This document shows, one piece after another, positions 25,468-34,216 of a stretch of DNA of 40,080 nt. The notes under the pieces were generated by a model. That model worked only from the letters and a program-made list of their open reading frames with translations, was not told the origin of the DNA and ran no database searches. Each line of letters begins with the position of its first letter. Positions within the stretch are counted from its first letter, which is position 1. The stretch is from Actinomycetota bacterium (lineage in GTDB: Bacteria > Actinomycetota > Actinomycetes > Nanopelagicales > Nanopelagicaceae). The stretch lies in contig WLIM01000001.1 in the NCBI GenBank assembly GCA_009702205.1, positions 1-40,080 on the forward strand, in the 5' to 3' direction. The translations under genes and the position numbers were made by a program.

Positions 25468-26028
25468 ATGGCAACAACAAATGATCTCAAAAATGGCATG
25501 ACTCTAGATATTGAAGGTCAATTGTGGAACGTCGTTGAGTTTCAACATGTGAAACCAGGTAAGGGACCAGCATTCGTTAGAACCAAGCTGAAGTCAGTTA
25601 CAACTGGCAAAGTTATCGATCGCACTCTTAATGCCGGAGTAAAGGTCGACGTCGCAGTTCTTGAAAAGCGCGACATGACTTTCCTTTATCGAGATGGCGA
25701 TGACTTTGTTTTTATGGATCAAAAAACTTTCGACCAGATGAATATCAGCGCCGCAATTGTTGGAGATAGCGCCGATTACATGTTGGAAAATTGCGAGGCC
25801 AACGTTGCAATTCACGAGGGTAATCCACTTTATATAGACCTTCCTGCATCGGTAGAGCTTACGATTACTTATACCGAACCTGGATTGCAAGGAGATCGTT
25901 CATCTGGTGGCACCAAACCAGCAACTTTGGAGACCGGGATCACTGTTCAAGTTCCACTCTTCATCAAACAAGATGAGAAAGTTTTGGTTGATACTCGCAC
26001 TGGAGCTTATCTAGGTCGAGCAAACTAG
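25468..26028 (+). CDS. efp: Elongation factor P
   Basis: 186 residues from ATG 25468, giving the family's MATTNDLKNGM start; a TTG six bases upstream would only add two residues. EF-P enters the E site and relieves stalling at proline runs. KOW-like domain 1 carries HVKPGKGPAFVRTKLK with Lys32 at the tip, and OB domains 2-3 end in the usual VPLFIKQDEKVLVDTRTGAYLGR. The loop KPGKGPAF resembles the actinobacterial type with proline after the tip glycine. nusB starts with a one-base overlap. Confidence 0.97.
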   Translation: MATTNDLKNGMTLDIEGQLWNVVEFQHVKPGKGPAFVRTKLKSVTTGKVIDRTLNAGVKVDVAVLEKRDMTFLYRDGDDFVFMDQKTFDQMNISAAIVGDSADYMLENCEANVAIHEGNPLYIDLPASVELTITYTEPGLQGDRSSGGTKPATLETGITVQVPLFIKQDEKVLVDTRTGAYLGRAN

Positions 26029-26435
26029 TGAGCGCACGCCGCAAGGCGCGCAAGCGTGCTTTAGATTTTCTATACGAAGCTGATATTCGTGGTGCTAGCG
26101 CTTTAGATTTACTTGCATCTCGCCCAGCCGAAGAACTTTCCCAAGGAGATTATGTAGGGCAGTTACTGCATGGGGTAGAAGAGCATCGCCTAAAAATTGA
26201 TGAATTAATTACGACATATGCCCAAGGTTGGGATATGGATCGAATGCCGGCTATAGATCGAAATATTTTGCGAATCGCACTACTAGAAATACTGTGGCTA
26301 GAAGGTTTAGATGATCAGATTGCGATCTCGGAAGCTGTTGAAATTGCGACCGAACTTTCAACTGATGATTCAGCAAAATATATAAATGGTGTGCTCGGTC
26401 GCATTGTTATTTTAAAGCCATCATTTGCACTTTAG
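26028..26435 (+). CDS. nusB: NusB antitermination factor
   Basis: 135 residues, all-helical NusB that binds boxA RNA with S10 and supports rRNA transcription. Visible: SARRKARKRALDFLYEADIRG at the N-terminus and the C-terminal signature IDRNILRIALLEILW...ISEAVEIATELSTDDSAKYINGVLGRI. The start is GTG 26028, overlapping the efp stop by one base. Its stop overlaps the convergent bldD-like gene by four bases. Confidence 0.96.
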   Translation: MSARRKARKRALDFLYEADIRGASALDLLASRPAEELSQGDYVGQLLHGVEEHRLKIDELITTYAQGWDMDRMPAIDRNILRIALLEILWLEGLDDQIAISEAVEIATELSTDDSAKYINGVLGRIVILKPSFAL

Positions 26436-26917
26436 CGCTTAACTAATAACAATCTATTAGCGGCAAGAAATTCATATGCCCCATTTTCATCCTTATTGAT
26501 TAATAGTCCGATGGTTCCGAGGTCACTATTTCTTATGGATAAAACCTCGCCATTCCAATCACGCCTCCTGGCGCAAATCAAGGTTGCAAAATTTCTGATT
26601 GCCTCAAGTTCGGGAAGATAGGGGTTGGGATTACTTGTCGCTCTAATATCTAAAGTTATTTTGCCGCCCAGACTAGAGCTTTCTACCTTGGCTATACCTA
26701 GAAGTTGCTCCAGCGGGACTTGGTAGAAATTGGCGAGTGAAACTGCTTTCTTCACCGAAAGCGCTCGATCGCAGCGTTCATAAGAGCCGATAACGACGGC
26801 TTTCCAAATTCCATTTGATTTAATCTCGACCTCCATAAGTGTTAGGCCCTTGGCTTTCCTTACAGCCTTTATAGAAGCTGCGATTTCTTCAATTGAACGT
26901 TCTGGAATATTTAGCAT
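26432..26917 (-). CDS. bldD: BldD-like transcription regulator with c-di-GMP-binding signature
   Basis: 161 residues. N-terminal helix-turn-helix domain (about 8-75, from SIEEIAASIKAVRKAKGLTL to FYQVPLEQLLG), then a C-terminal domain with R118-R-D120, eight residues, R129-N-S-D132. That is precisely the RxD-x8-RxxD motif by which Streptomyces BldD binds tetrameric cyclic di-GMP. Position between nusB and pyrR is the same as in Streptomyces, so orthology is well supported. The target genes are unknown; in a non-sporulating organism they must differ from the developmental regulon. Leaderless promoter TATCCT lies six bases upstream of its ATG. Confidence 0.9.
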   Translation of the reverse strand: MLNIPERSIEEIAASIKAVRKAKGLTLMEVEIKSNGIWKAVVIGSYERCDRALSVKKAVSLANFYQVPLEQLLGIAKVESSSLGGKITLDIRATSNPNPYLPELEAIRNFATLICARRRDWNGEVLSIRNSDLGTIGLLINKDENGAYEFLAANRLLLVKR

Positions 26918-26923
26918 GTAGTG

Positions 26924-26929
26924 AGGATA
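26924..26929 (-). promoter_or_regulatory. Candidate -10 of a leaderless bldD promoter
   Basis: Read on the minus strand: TATCCT, six bases (CACTAC), ATG (26917-26915). No ribosome-binding site is present. It is back to back with the pyrR promoter about 45 bases away. Confidence 0.5.
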
Positions 26930-26967
26930 GGCAGCGAGAGTCGCAGATGGATTTGTCTATCCACAGG

Positions 26968-26976
26968 TGGTATCTT
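26968..26976 (+). promoter_or_regulatory. Candidate extended -10 of the pyrR operon promoter
   Basis: TGGTATCTT matches the TGn-TANNNT extended -10 form. Transcription would begin near 26983 and give a leader of about 60 bases that contains the PyrR-binding hairpin. No convincing -35 was seen. Confidence 0.45.
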
Positions 26977-27000
26977 TTCCCCGCCCGAGAGGCAAGAAAG

Positions 27001-27036
27001 TCCTTTAACGATCCGTCCAGAGAGGCGGCGAAGGAG
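27001..27036 (+). promoter_or_regulatory. PyrR-binding RNA hairpin that can mask the pyrR ribosome-binding site
   Basis: The leader contains TCCAGAGAGG (27016-27025), the PyrR-binding consensus, within a hairpin: CCGTC (27013-27017) pairs with GGCGG (27024-27028) around the hexaloop CAGAGA. An outer helix TCCTT (27001-27005) with AAGGA (27031-27035) covers the Shine-Dalgarno AAGGAG (27031-27036). UMP-bound PyrR stabilising this fold would block translation of pyrR and the coupled pyr genes. This agrees with the translational PyrR control described in mycobacteria. Confidence 0.8.
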
Positions 27037-27041
27037 AAAAA

Positions 27042-27569
27042 ATGGCTACAGTCCTGGATGCTGGCGAAATTGGCCGAGCACTTAAGCGAATTGCTCACGA
27101 AATTATTGAGCACAACCATGGTTTAGAGAACGTAGTTTTACTTGGGATTCCAACGCGTGGCGCCTTTCTAGGTGAACGCATCGCTGATTTTCTAAGCGAA
27201 ATAGCAGGCCCGGTGCCAGTAGGAACTCTCGATATTACTTTGCATAGAGATGACCTTCGATTGCGTCCTCCAAGACCGTTGCTTCCAACAAATATCCCTA
27301 TGGGCGGCATTGAAGGAAAAGATGTAGTTCTAGTTGATGACGTTCTCTTCAGCGGTCGAACTATTCGAGCAGCGTTAGATGCACTTGGTGAGATCGGTAG
27401 GCCAAGAACGGTACAGCTTGCAGTTTTAGTCGATAGAGGACACCGCGAGCTTCCGATACGCGCTGACTATGTTGGCAAAAATATACCAACCTCTTCAACC
27501 GAGTCGGTGCGAGTCCATCTATCTGAAATAGATGGCAGCGATAGCGTGGAAATAATGGCAGGTGCATGA
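27042..27569 (+). CDS. pyrR: PyrR, pyrimidine operon regulator / uracil phosphoribosyltransferase
   Basis: 175 residues. A phosphoribosyltransferase-fold RNA-binding regulator that senses UMP/UTP against PRPP. The PRPP loop VVLVDDVLFSGRT (Asp99-Asp100...Thr107) is complete, and LGIPTRGAFLGERIA and LHRDDLRLRPPRP, part of the basic RNA-binding face, are seen. ATG 27042 follows AAGGAG, which the PyrR hairpin itself can sequester. It is the first gene of pyrR-pyrB-pyrC-carA-carB-pyrK-pyrD-pyrF, all joined by overlaps. Confidence 0.97.
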   Translation: MATVLDAGEIGRALKRIAHEIIEHNHGLENVVLLGIPTRGAFLGERIADFLSEIAGPVPVGTLDITLHRDDLRLRPPRPLLPTNIPMGGIEGKDVVLVDDVLFSGRTIRAALDALGEIGRPRTVQLAVLVDRGHRELPIRADYVGKNIPTSSTESVRVHLSEIDGSDSVEIMAGA

Positions 27570-28522
27570 TGGAGAAGCACCTACTATCAATAAATGATTT
27601 ATCGGCAAGTGAAGCAATACAGATTCTAAATACAGCCAGCGAACTTTCAAAGATTTCTGATGGCCCGATGAAGAAGTTGCCAACTCTTCGCGGTCGCACC
27701 GTTGTAAATCTCTTCTTCGAGGATTCAACTCGTACTCGTATTTCTTTCGAGTCTGCTGCAAAGAGATTGTCTGCGGATGTAATCAATTTTTCAGCTAAGG
27801 GTTCAAGCGTAAGCAAAGGCGAATCGCTAAAAGATACGGCTCAAACCCTGCAAGCCATGGGGGCCGATGCTGTGGTTATTCGACATGGCGCTTCCGGAGC
27901 TGCACAGAGGCTTGCTGATTCGGGTTGGATCAGTGCATCGGTTATTAATGCTGGGGATGGAACTCACGAACATCCAACTCAGGCGCTGCTAGATGCCTAC
28001 ACAATACGAAGTAAATTTCCTGATTTAAAAGATAATTTCAATGGCCTCAAAGTTGCGATAGTTGGCGACATCCTGCACTCACGAGTAGCTAGAAGTAACG
28101 TGCTCTTGCTTTCGAAATTGGGCGCCAAAATAACTTTAGTAGCTCCGCCTACTTTGATACCTGTTGGAGTTACCGATTGGGATGTCGATGTGAGCTACGA
28201 CTTGGATAGCGCAATATTGAATGCGGATGTTGTCATGATGTTACGAATTCAGTCTGAGCGAATGGCTGCTTCATTTTTTCCATCCGAACGCGAATATTCT
28301 CGGGGATATGGCCTTGATCTAGCGCGATTAAATTCTTTAAAGGATTCTACAATCGTGATGCACCCAGGCCCGATGAATCGTGGCTTGGAGATTTCTGCAG
28401 AGAGCGCTGACTCACACAAATCAGTAGTTCTTGCGCAGGTTTCAAATGGTGTTCTAGTTCGTATGGCAGTGTTATATCAATTACTTGGTGGCGCAGCGCT
28501 TACCGGAGAGGTCGGTGCTTAA
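27566..28522 (+). CDS. pyrB: Aspartate carbamoyltransferase catalytic chain
   Basis: 318 residues from ATG 27566 (ATG 27569 is equally possible). It joins carbamoyl phosphate to aspartate. Carbamoyl phosphate site STRTR at 54-58 in FFEDSTRTRISFESAAKRL, then HEHPTQALLDAYTI, and HPGPMNRGLEI near the C-terminus. No regulatory chain pyrI is present, as usual for Actinobacteria, where PyrB pairs with PyrC. The start overlaps pyrR by four bases; pyrC begins right after its stop. Confidence 0.97.
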   Translation: MMEKHLLSINDLSASEAIQILNTASELSKISDGPMKKLPTLRGRTVVNLFFEDSTRTRISFESAAKRLSADVINFSAKGSSVSKGESLKDTAQTLQAMGADAVVIRHGASGAAQRLADSGWISASVINAGDGTHEHPTQALLDAYTIRSKFPDLKDNFNGLKVAIVGDILHSRVARSNVLLLSKLGAKITLVAPPTLIPVGVTDWDVDVSYDLDSAILNADVVMMLRIQSERMAASFFPSEREYSRGYGLDLARLNSLKDSTIVMHPGPMNRGLEISAESADSHKSVVLAQVSNGVLVRMAVLYQLLGGAALTGEVGA

Positions 28523-29824
28523 GTGAAATACACAATTAAGAACGCTCGCATGTTGGATGATGCAATTGTTGACATTGAAATTGCTAATGGAGTTATAGCA
28601 AATATTGGAAAAGAGATAAGTGCTGGCGAGATCGTTGATGCGCAAAAGTCTCTAGTCATTCCAGGACTTGTAGATCTACATACGCATTTGCGAGAACCGG
28701 GTCGTGAAGACTCAGAAACCGTAGCAACTGGAAGCGCGGCTGCTGCTAAAGGTGGCTTTACTGCTATTTCAGCTATGGCAAATACTTTTCCAGTTGCTGA
28801 CACTGCTGGAGTAGTAGAGCAAGTATTTAGACTTGGACAAGAAGCTGGCCTATGCGATGTATTCCCAATCGGCGCAGTGACTGCCGGACTTGAGGGTAAG
28901 AAACTCGCTGAACTTGGGGCAATGGCAAATTCAAAAGCACAGGTAAGAATATTTAGCGATGATGGTAAATGCGTTTCAGATCCGCTTTTGATGCGTCGCG
29001 CTCTGGAATATGTAAAAACATTTAACGGAATTATCGCGCAGCATGCCCAAGAACCAGCTCTCACTGTAGGTTCGCAAATGAATGAAGGTCTAGTTTCCTC
29101 GAAGTTAGGTTTAACAGGCTGGCCAGCAGTCGCAGAAGAAGCGATAATTGCACGCGATATTCTTCTGGCAGAACATGTTGGAAGCCGTCTTCATATTTGT
29201 CATCTGACAACAGCGGGTGGCGTCGATTTAGTACGGTTTGCGAAATCACGCGGAATTAACGTTACTGCTGAAGTGACCCCTCATCATCTTCTGTTAACTG
29301 ATGAGTTGGTTAGTAATTACGATCCAGTCTTCAAAGTTAATCCACCTCTTCGCACTGAAAAAGATGTTATGGCGTTACGAAAAGGCTTAGCCGATGGAAC
29401 GATCGATATTGTTGGCACAGACCATGCTCCTCATCCAACAGAAGATAAAGATTGTGAATGGCAAAGTGCAGCGTTTGGAATGGTTGGGCTTGAAACTGCA
29501 CTATCGGTCGTAGTCAAAGCGATGATTGAAACCGAGCTAATGAGCTGGGAGACCTTGGTTGAGCGAATGTCGATTGCGCCTGCAAAAATTGCAGGTTACG
29601 CCAAACACGGTCAGATTGTGGCGAAAGGCTCACCCGCAAATCTCGCAATTATCGATACTTCGGCGACATGGATTGTCGACCGTAATACACTCGCTTCAAA
29701 GAGCAAGAACACTCCTTTTGCCGGCATGACAATGCCTGCACAAGTTCGCCACACCTTTCTCAACGGTGATCTTGTTTTGAAGAATGGGCAAATTGTTTCG
29801 AAAATGAATGGGGGAAGCAATTGA
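28523..29824 (+). CDS. pyrC: Dihydroorotase, class I
   Basis: 433 residues. It cyclises carbamoyl aspartate to dihydroorotate. Metal-binding DLHTHLREPG (His53, His55) near the N-terminus, FSDDGK, HICHLTTAGGVDLV, EVTPHHLLLTDE and GTDHAPHP follow in the order of the amidohydrolase family. The length fits class I. Start GTG 28523 follows the pyrB stop directly. The stop overlaps the TTG start of carA by four bases. Confidence 0.97.
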   Translation: MKYTIKNARMLDDAIVDIEIANGVIANIGKEISAGEIVDAQKSLVIPGLVDLHTHLREPGREDSETVATGSAAAAKGGFTAISAMANTFPVADTAGVVEQVFRLGQEAGLCDVFPIGAVTAGLEGKKLAELGAMANSKAQVRIFSDDGKCVSDPLLMRRALEYVKTFNGIIAQHAQEPALTVGSQMNEGLVSSKLGLTGWPAVAEEAIIARDILLAEHVGSRLHICHLTTAGGVDLVRFAKSRGINVTAEVTPHHLLLTDELVSNYDPVFKVNPPLRTEKDVMALRKGLADGTIDIVGTDHAPHPTEDKDCEWQSAAFGMVGLETALSVVVKAMIETELMSWETLVERMSIAPAKIAGYAKHGQIVAKGSPANLAIIDTSATWIVDRNTLASKSKNTPFAGMTMPAQVRHTFLNGDLVLKNGQIVSKMNGGSN

Positions 29825-30942
29825 GTAAGGCTTACCTCGTCCTTGATGATGGTTCAATTTTTGAAGGAGAAAGTTGGGCTCTCGAAGGCGAAACTTTTGG
29901 GGAAGCAGTATTTTCAACTGGAATGACTGGTTACCAGGAAACCCTTACCGATCCTTCGTATCACAAGCAAGTTGTAATCATGACTGCGCCACATATTGGT
30001 AATACTGGAATGAATAGTACGGATGAAGAGTCATCGAAAATTTGGGTGAGTGGATTTGTTGTTCGAAATCCATCTCCTGTTGTAAGCAATTGGCGTGCGA
30101 CTAGAAGTTTAGAAGACGATCTAATTTCCAACGGTGTCGTCGGAATTCGTGGTGTGGACACCCGCGCGATCACTCGACATTTGCGCGATCTTGGCTCCAT
30201 GCGAGTTGGAATATTTTCGAACACGCAATTATCGCGTGAAGAGATGGTTATAAAAGTTCGAAAGTTGCCACAGATGGCTGGTTCGTTTTTGGCGGATGAT
30301 GTTTCTACAAAATCTACATATGTGGTTCCAGCAATTGGTGAAAAACGCTTCAAAGTGGTTGCACTTGATATGGGTATAAAAGCAGCGACTCCACGTTCAA
30401 TGTCGGAGCGTGGAATAGAAGTGCATGTAGTGCCATCACGAATAACTTTCGAAGAGATTGTTGCCATGAAGCCAGATGGTGTCTTTCTTTCAAATGGTCC
30501 TGGTGATCCCGCAACTATGGTCGATATGGTTTCTTTGGTTCGTGAAGTTCTTGCAGCCAAAATCCCACTCTTTGGAATCTGCTTCGGACATCAAATAATC
30601 GGGCGAGCACTCGGCTTTGAAACTTATAAGTTACCTTTTGGGCATCGCGGAATTAATCAACCAGTGAAGAATCTGCGTAGTGGAGTTGTTGAAATTACAG
30701 CTCACAACCATGGTTTTGCTGTTGCAGCGCCAGTTGAAGGAAATTTCAATACTATCTATGGTGCCGGTTTTGTTAGTCACGTTTGCTTAAATGACGGAGT
30801 GGTTGAAGGCCTAGAACTTCTCGAGACACCGGCTTTCAGCGTTCAATATCATCCAGAAGCTGCTGCAGGCCCGCACGATGCGAGCTATCTATTTGATCAA
30901 TTTGTAACACTAATGGCGAATGCGAGTGTTGCTAATGCCTAA
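29821..30942 (+). CDS. carA: Carbamoyl phosphate synthase small (glutaminase) subunit
   Basis: 373 residues. It hydrolyses glutamine for CarB. N-terminal domain AYLVLDDGSIFEGESWA and TGMTGYQETLTDPSY; C-terminal class I amidotransferase with nucleophile Cys254 in LFGICFGHQIIGRALG and His344/Glu346 in QYHPEAAAGP. The start is TTG 29821 inside the pyrC stop, with GGGGGAAG upstream. No in-frame ATG fits the conserved N-terminus. Confidence 0.97.
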   Translation: MSKAYLVLDDGSIFEGESWALEGETFGEAVFSTGMTGYQETLTDPSYHKQVVIMTAPHIGNTGMNSTDEESSKIWVSGFVVRNPSPVVSNWRATRSLEDDLISNGVVGIRGVDTRAITRHLRDLGSMRVGIFSNTQLSREEMVIKVRKLPQMAGSFLADDVSTKSTYVVPAIGEKRFKVVALDMGIKAATPRSMSERGIEVHVVPSRITFEEIVAMKPDGVFLSNGPGDPATMVDMVSLVREVLAAKIPLFGICFGHQIIGRALGFETYKLPFGHRGINQPVKNLRSGVVEITAHNHGFAVAAPVEGNFNTIYGAGFVSHVCLNDGVVEGLELLETPAFSVQYHPEAAAGPHDASYLFDQFVTLMANASVANA

Positions 30943-33900
30943 AGATAATTCAATTGAAAGCGTTCTTGTAATAGGAAGTGGTCCGATTGTTATTGGCCAG
31001 GCTTGTGAATTCGATTATTCTGGAACTCAAGCTTGCCGCGTACTTAGAAGTGAAGGCATTCGAGTTATTCTTATAAATTCAAATCCTGCAACAATTATGA
31101 CTGACCCGGAATTTGCTGATGCAACTTATATCGAACCGATAACACCTGAGATTATTGAACAGATAATAGTAAAAGAAAAGCCAACAGCAATACTCGCAAC
31201 ATTGGGCGGACAAACAGCGCTAAATGCTGCCATGCAACTCTATGAACGTGGTTCGTTAGAGCGGCTTGGCGTTAAATTGATCGGTGCAGATATTCCAGCA
31301 ATAAAGCGCGGCGAAGATCGGGAAACCTTTAAGGAAATCGTCGAGAAAATTGGCGGTTCATCTGCGAAATCAATCATTGCTCATACGATGGCAGAATGCA
31401 TTGCAGCTGCTGCCGAACTTAAGTATCCAGTTGTAGTTCGACCTTCTTTCACAATGGGCGGACTTGGTTCTGGTATTGCGCACAATCAAAGTGATCTTGA
31501 ATTGATAGCTGGGGCGGGGCTTCGCCATAGTCCAACAACCGAAGTTTTGTTAGAGGAATCTATAATTGGGTGGAAAGAGTTTGAACTCGAAGTTATGCGA
31601 GATCACAAAGATAACGTTGTGATTGTTTGCAGCATTGAAAATATTGACCCGATGGGGGTTCATACTGGTGATTCAATCACTGTCGCTCCTGCGTTAACAC
31701 TTACTGATGTGGAATATCAGAAACTTCGGGATCTATCTATCGACATCATACGTGAAGTAGGCGTTGCAACTGGTGGATGTAATATTCAATTCGCGGTTAA
31801 TCCGGCAGATGGCCGAATTATAGTTATTGAAATGAACCCTCGCGTTTCAAGATCTTCCGCACTTGCATCCAAGGCAACTGGTTTTCCAATTGCTAAAATA
31901 GCTACAAAGTTAGCCATTGGTTACACTTTGGATGAAATTCAAAACGATATTACTAAATCCACACCAGCTTCTTTCGAGCCAACCCTCGATTACATTGTTG
32001 TTAAGGTCCCTCGTTTCGCCTTTGAGAAATTCCCAGAAGCTGACACAAAGCTGACAACAACAATGAAGAGTGTTGGCGAAGCGATGGCAATTGGAAGATC
32101 TTTCCCGGAAGCGCTCCAGAAAGCTCTTCGTTCTGTTGAGAAAAAAGGTACAAGTTTTCATTGGAATACTTCCGGCGTCACTAAGGAATATCTGCTTTCA
32201 GCTATGTCTATTCCAACGGAGCATCGTCTGCAACAGATTCAGCTCGGGCTATATCTCGGTCTGAATATGCAAGAAGTGTTTGACGCAACAAAGGTAGATC
32301 CTTGGTTTCTCACACAAATTGTTGAAATAAATGAGGTAGCAAGTGCAATTAAGAATGAGAGTCCACTATCGGATGAACTTCTGCGTAAAGCGAAAACTTA
32401 TGGATTTTCAGATCAACAAATTGCTGAGCTAACGAATCAAAGTAGCTCTGATGTAATGGCAACACGTCATAGAATTGGCTTGCGGCCAGTTTATAAAACG
32501 GTTGATACCTGTGCTGCAGAGTTTGAAGCGCACACGCCATATCACTATTCGAGTTATGACTTGGAGACTGAAGTTGTAGCGCGGACAAAGCCTGCCGTTA
32601 TTATTCTTGGAAGTGGCCCAAACCGAATTGGTCAAGGTGTGGAATTCGATTATTCATGTGTTCATGCTGCATTTGCACTTAAGGATGCAGGCTTTGAAAC
32701 GATAATGATTAATTGCAATCCGGAGACTGTTTCTACTGATTACGATACTTCAGACCGGCTTTATTTCGAACCTTTAACTCTTGAAGATGTTCTAGAAGTT
32801 ATTCGGGCAGAAGAAAACGCGGGACCCGTAATTGGTGTAATTGCCCAACTAGGAGGACAGACACCACTTGGCTTAGCAAGAGGCTTACAAGAAGCTGGAG
32901 TCAAAATTTTAGGAACCTCGCCTGATGCAATCGATATGGCAGAAGATCGTGGCCAATTCGGTGAATTGCTAAATGTTAACTCTCTCATCGCGCCAACATT
33001 TGGAATGGCGAACACTTTCGATGAAGCTGTAGAAATTGCGCATCGAATAACTTACCCAGTTCTTGTTCGACCATCATTCGTATTAGGTGGTCGTGGCATG
33101 GAAATTGTCTACGACGATGAATCACTTGCAGAGTTCATACGAAAGGCAACTGAAATCACTCCGAATCATCCAGTTTTAATTGATAAATTTTTAGATGATG
33201 CTATCGAGATTGATGTTGACGCGCTTTTTGATGGGGAAGAGCTTTATCTTGCAGGTGTAATGGAACATATTGAAGAGGCAGGCGTGCATTCTGGAGATTC
33301 AGCTTGCGTGTTACCGAGCTATTCAATTAGTTCAGCTTTAGCTAGTGAGATCCGAGTTGCAACAATGAAGCTGGCAAGAGGTATCGGAGTTCGAGGTTTA
33401 ATTAATATTCAGTTTGCGGTTGCAAATAACGGATCTCCCAATGAAAAGCTCTATGTATTGGAAGCAAATCCAAGAGCATCAAGAACGGTGCCATTTGTAA
33501 GCAAGGCAACGGGGAATCCTCTGGCAAAGTGTGCTGCTCTAATATCCACCGGAAAAACGATCGCAGAATTGCGTATTGGTGGTTTTCTGCCAAATCTCGG
33601 AGACGGAGTTCCTAAGGGAATCTCGGTAAAGGAAGCGGTTCTTCCTTGGAATCGATTCCGCAGAAATGACGGAACCGGCGTTGATTCAGTACTTGGTCCA
33701 GAGATGCGTTCAACTGGCGAAGTTATGGGAATAGCAAGAACATTTGGTGAAGCTTATGCAAAGAGCCAGACTGCCGCATTTGGCGCGCTGCCATTAAGTG
33801 GTGCGGTCTTCTTGTCGCTCTCAGAGCGCGATAAGCAATCCGCGCTTTATCCTGCGCGGATATTGAATGATCTAGGATTCAAAATTTTTACTACACAAGG

Positions 33901-34216
33901 AACCCATGATTATTTAGCTAGCAATGGAGTTCAATCGGAGTTAGTTAGAAAACATTCACAAGGTCGTGGCCCACAAGGTGAATTCACTGCCGTTGATTTA
34001 ATAACGGAGGGCGTCGTAGGTTTAGTGATAAATACTCCTCTTGGCAGAGGAACTCGGTTAGATGGCTGGATGATTAGAACTGCAGCAATCCAACGTGGAG
34101 TCCCATGCATTACAACTATCGCTGGTTTCAAGGCGGCAGTGGCCGGCATCTCTGATCTTCAAGGAAAAAGTTTTGGAATTAATTCGATTCAAGAGTGGTT
34201 GGCGACCGCCGAATGA
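30935..34216 (+). CDS. carB: Carbamoyl phosphate synthase large subunit
   Basis: 1093 residues from ATG 30935, which gives the family start MPKDNSIESVLVIGSGPIVIG; an in-frame ATG 15 bases upstream is less likely. Two homologous ATP-grasp halves are clear: GSGPIVIGQACEFDYSGTQ with VRPSFTMGGLGSGI in the first, and GSGPNRIGQGVEFDYSCVHA with VRPSFVLGGRGMEIV in the second, then the MGS-like allosteric domain (about 940-1093, ALYPARILNDLGFKIFTTQGT). It overlaps carA by 8 bases and pyrK by four. It supplies carbamoyl phosphate for both pyrimidines and arginine. Confidence 0.98.
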   Translation: MPKDNSIESVLVIGSGPIVIGQACEFDYSGTQACRVLRSEGIRVILINSNPATIMTDPEFADATYIEPITPEIIEQIIVKEKPTAILATLGGQTALNAAMQLYERGSLERLGVKLIGADIPAIKRGEDRETFKEIVEKIGGSSAKSIIAHTMAECIAAAAELKYPVVVRPSFTMGGLGSGIAHNQSDLELIAGAGLRHSPTTEVLLEESIIGWKEFELEVMRDHKDNVVIVCSIENIDPMGVHTGDSITVAPALTLTDVEYQKLRDLSIDIIREVGVATGGCNIQFAVNPADGRIIVIEMNPRVSRSSALASKATGFPIAKIATKLAIGYTLDEIQNDITKSTPASFEPTLDYIVVKVPRFAFEKFPEADTKLTTTMKSVGEAMAIGRSFPEALQKALRSVEKKGTSFHWNTSGVTKEYLLSAMSIPTEHRLQQIQLGLYLGLNMQEVFDATKVDPWFLTQIVEINEVASAIKNESPLSDELLRKAKTYGFSDQQIAELTNQSSSDVMATRHRIGLRPVYKTVDTCAAEFEAHTPYHYSSYDLETEVVARTKPAVIILGSGPNRIGQGVEFDYSCVHAAFALKDAGFETIMINCNPETVSTDYDTSDRLYFEPLTLEDVLEVIRAEENAGPVIGVIAQLGGQTPLGLARGLQEAGVKILGTSPDAIDMAEDRGQFGELLNVNSLIAPTFGMANTFDEAVEIAHRITYPVLVRPSFVLGGRGMEIVYDDESLAEFIRKATEITPNHPVLIDKFLDDAIEIDVDALFDGEELYLAGVMEHIEEAGVHSGDSACVLPSYSISSALASEIRVATMKLARGIGVRGLINIQFAVANNGSPNEKLYVLEANPRASRTVPFVSKATGNPLAKCAALISTGKTIAELRIGGFLPNLGDGVPKGISVKEAVLPWNRFRRNDGTGVDSVLGPEMRSTGEVMGIARTFGEAYAKSQTAAFGALPLSGAVFLSLSERDKQSALYPARILNDLGFKIFTTQGTHDYLASNGVQSELVRKHSQGRGPQGEFTAVDLITEGVVGLVINTPLGRGTRLDGWMIRTAAIQRGVPCITTIAGFKAAVAGISDLQGKSFGINSIQEWLATAE

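Noticed and set aside
28519..29064. 181-codon open frame on the minus strand opposite pyrC
   Set aside because: It lies wholly within a highly conserved dihydroorotase gene, has Ser/Pro-rich low-complexity content typical of antisense frames, and has no promoter or ribosome-binding site.
29961..30560. 199-codon open frame opposite carA
   Set aside because: Shadow of carA with no recognisable domain and no initiation signals.
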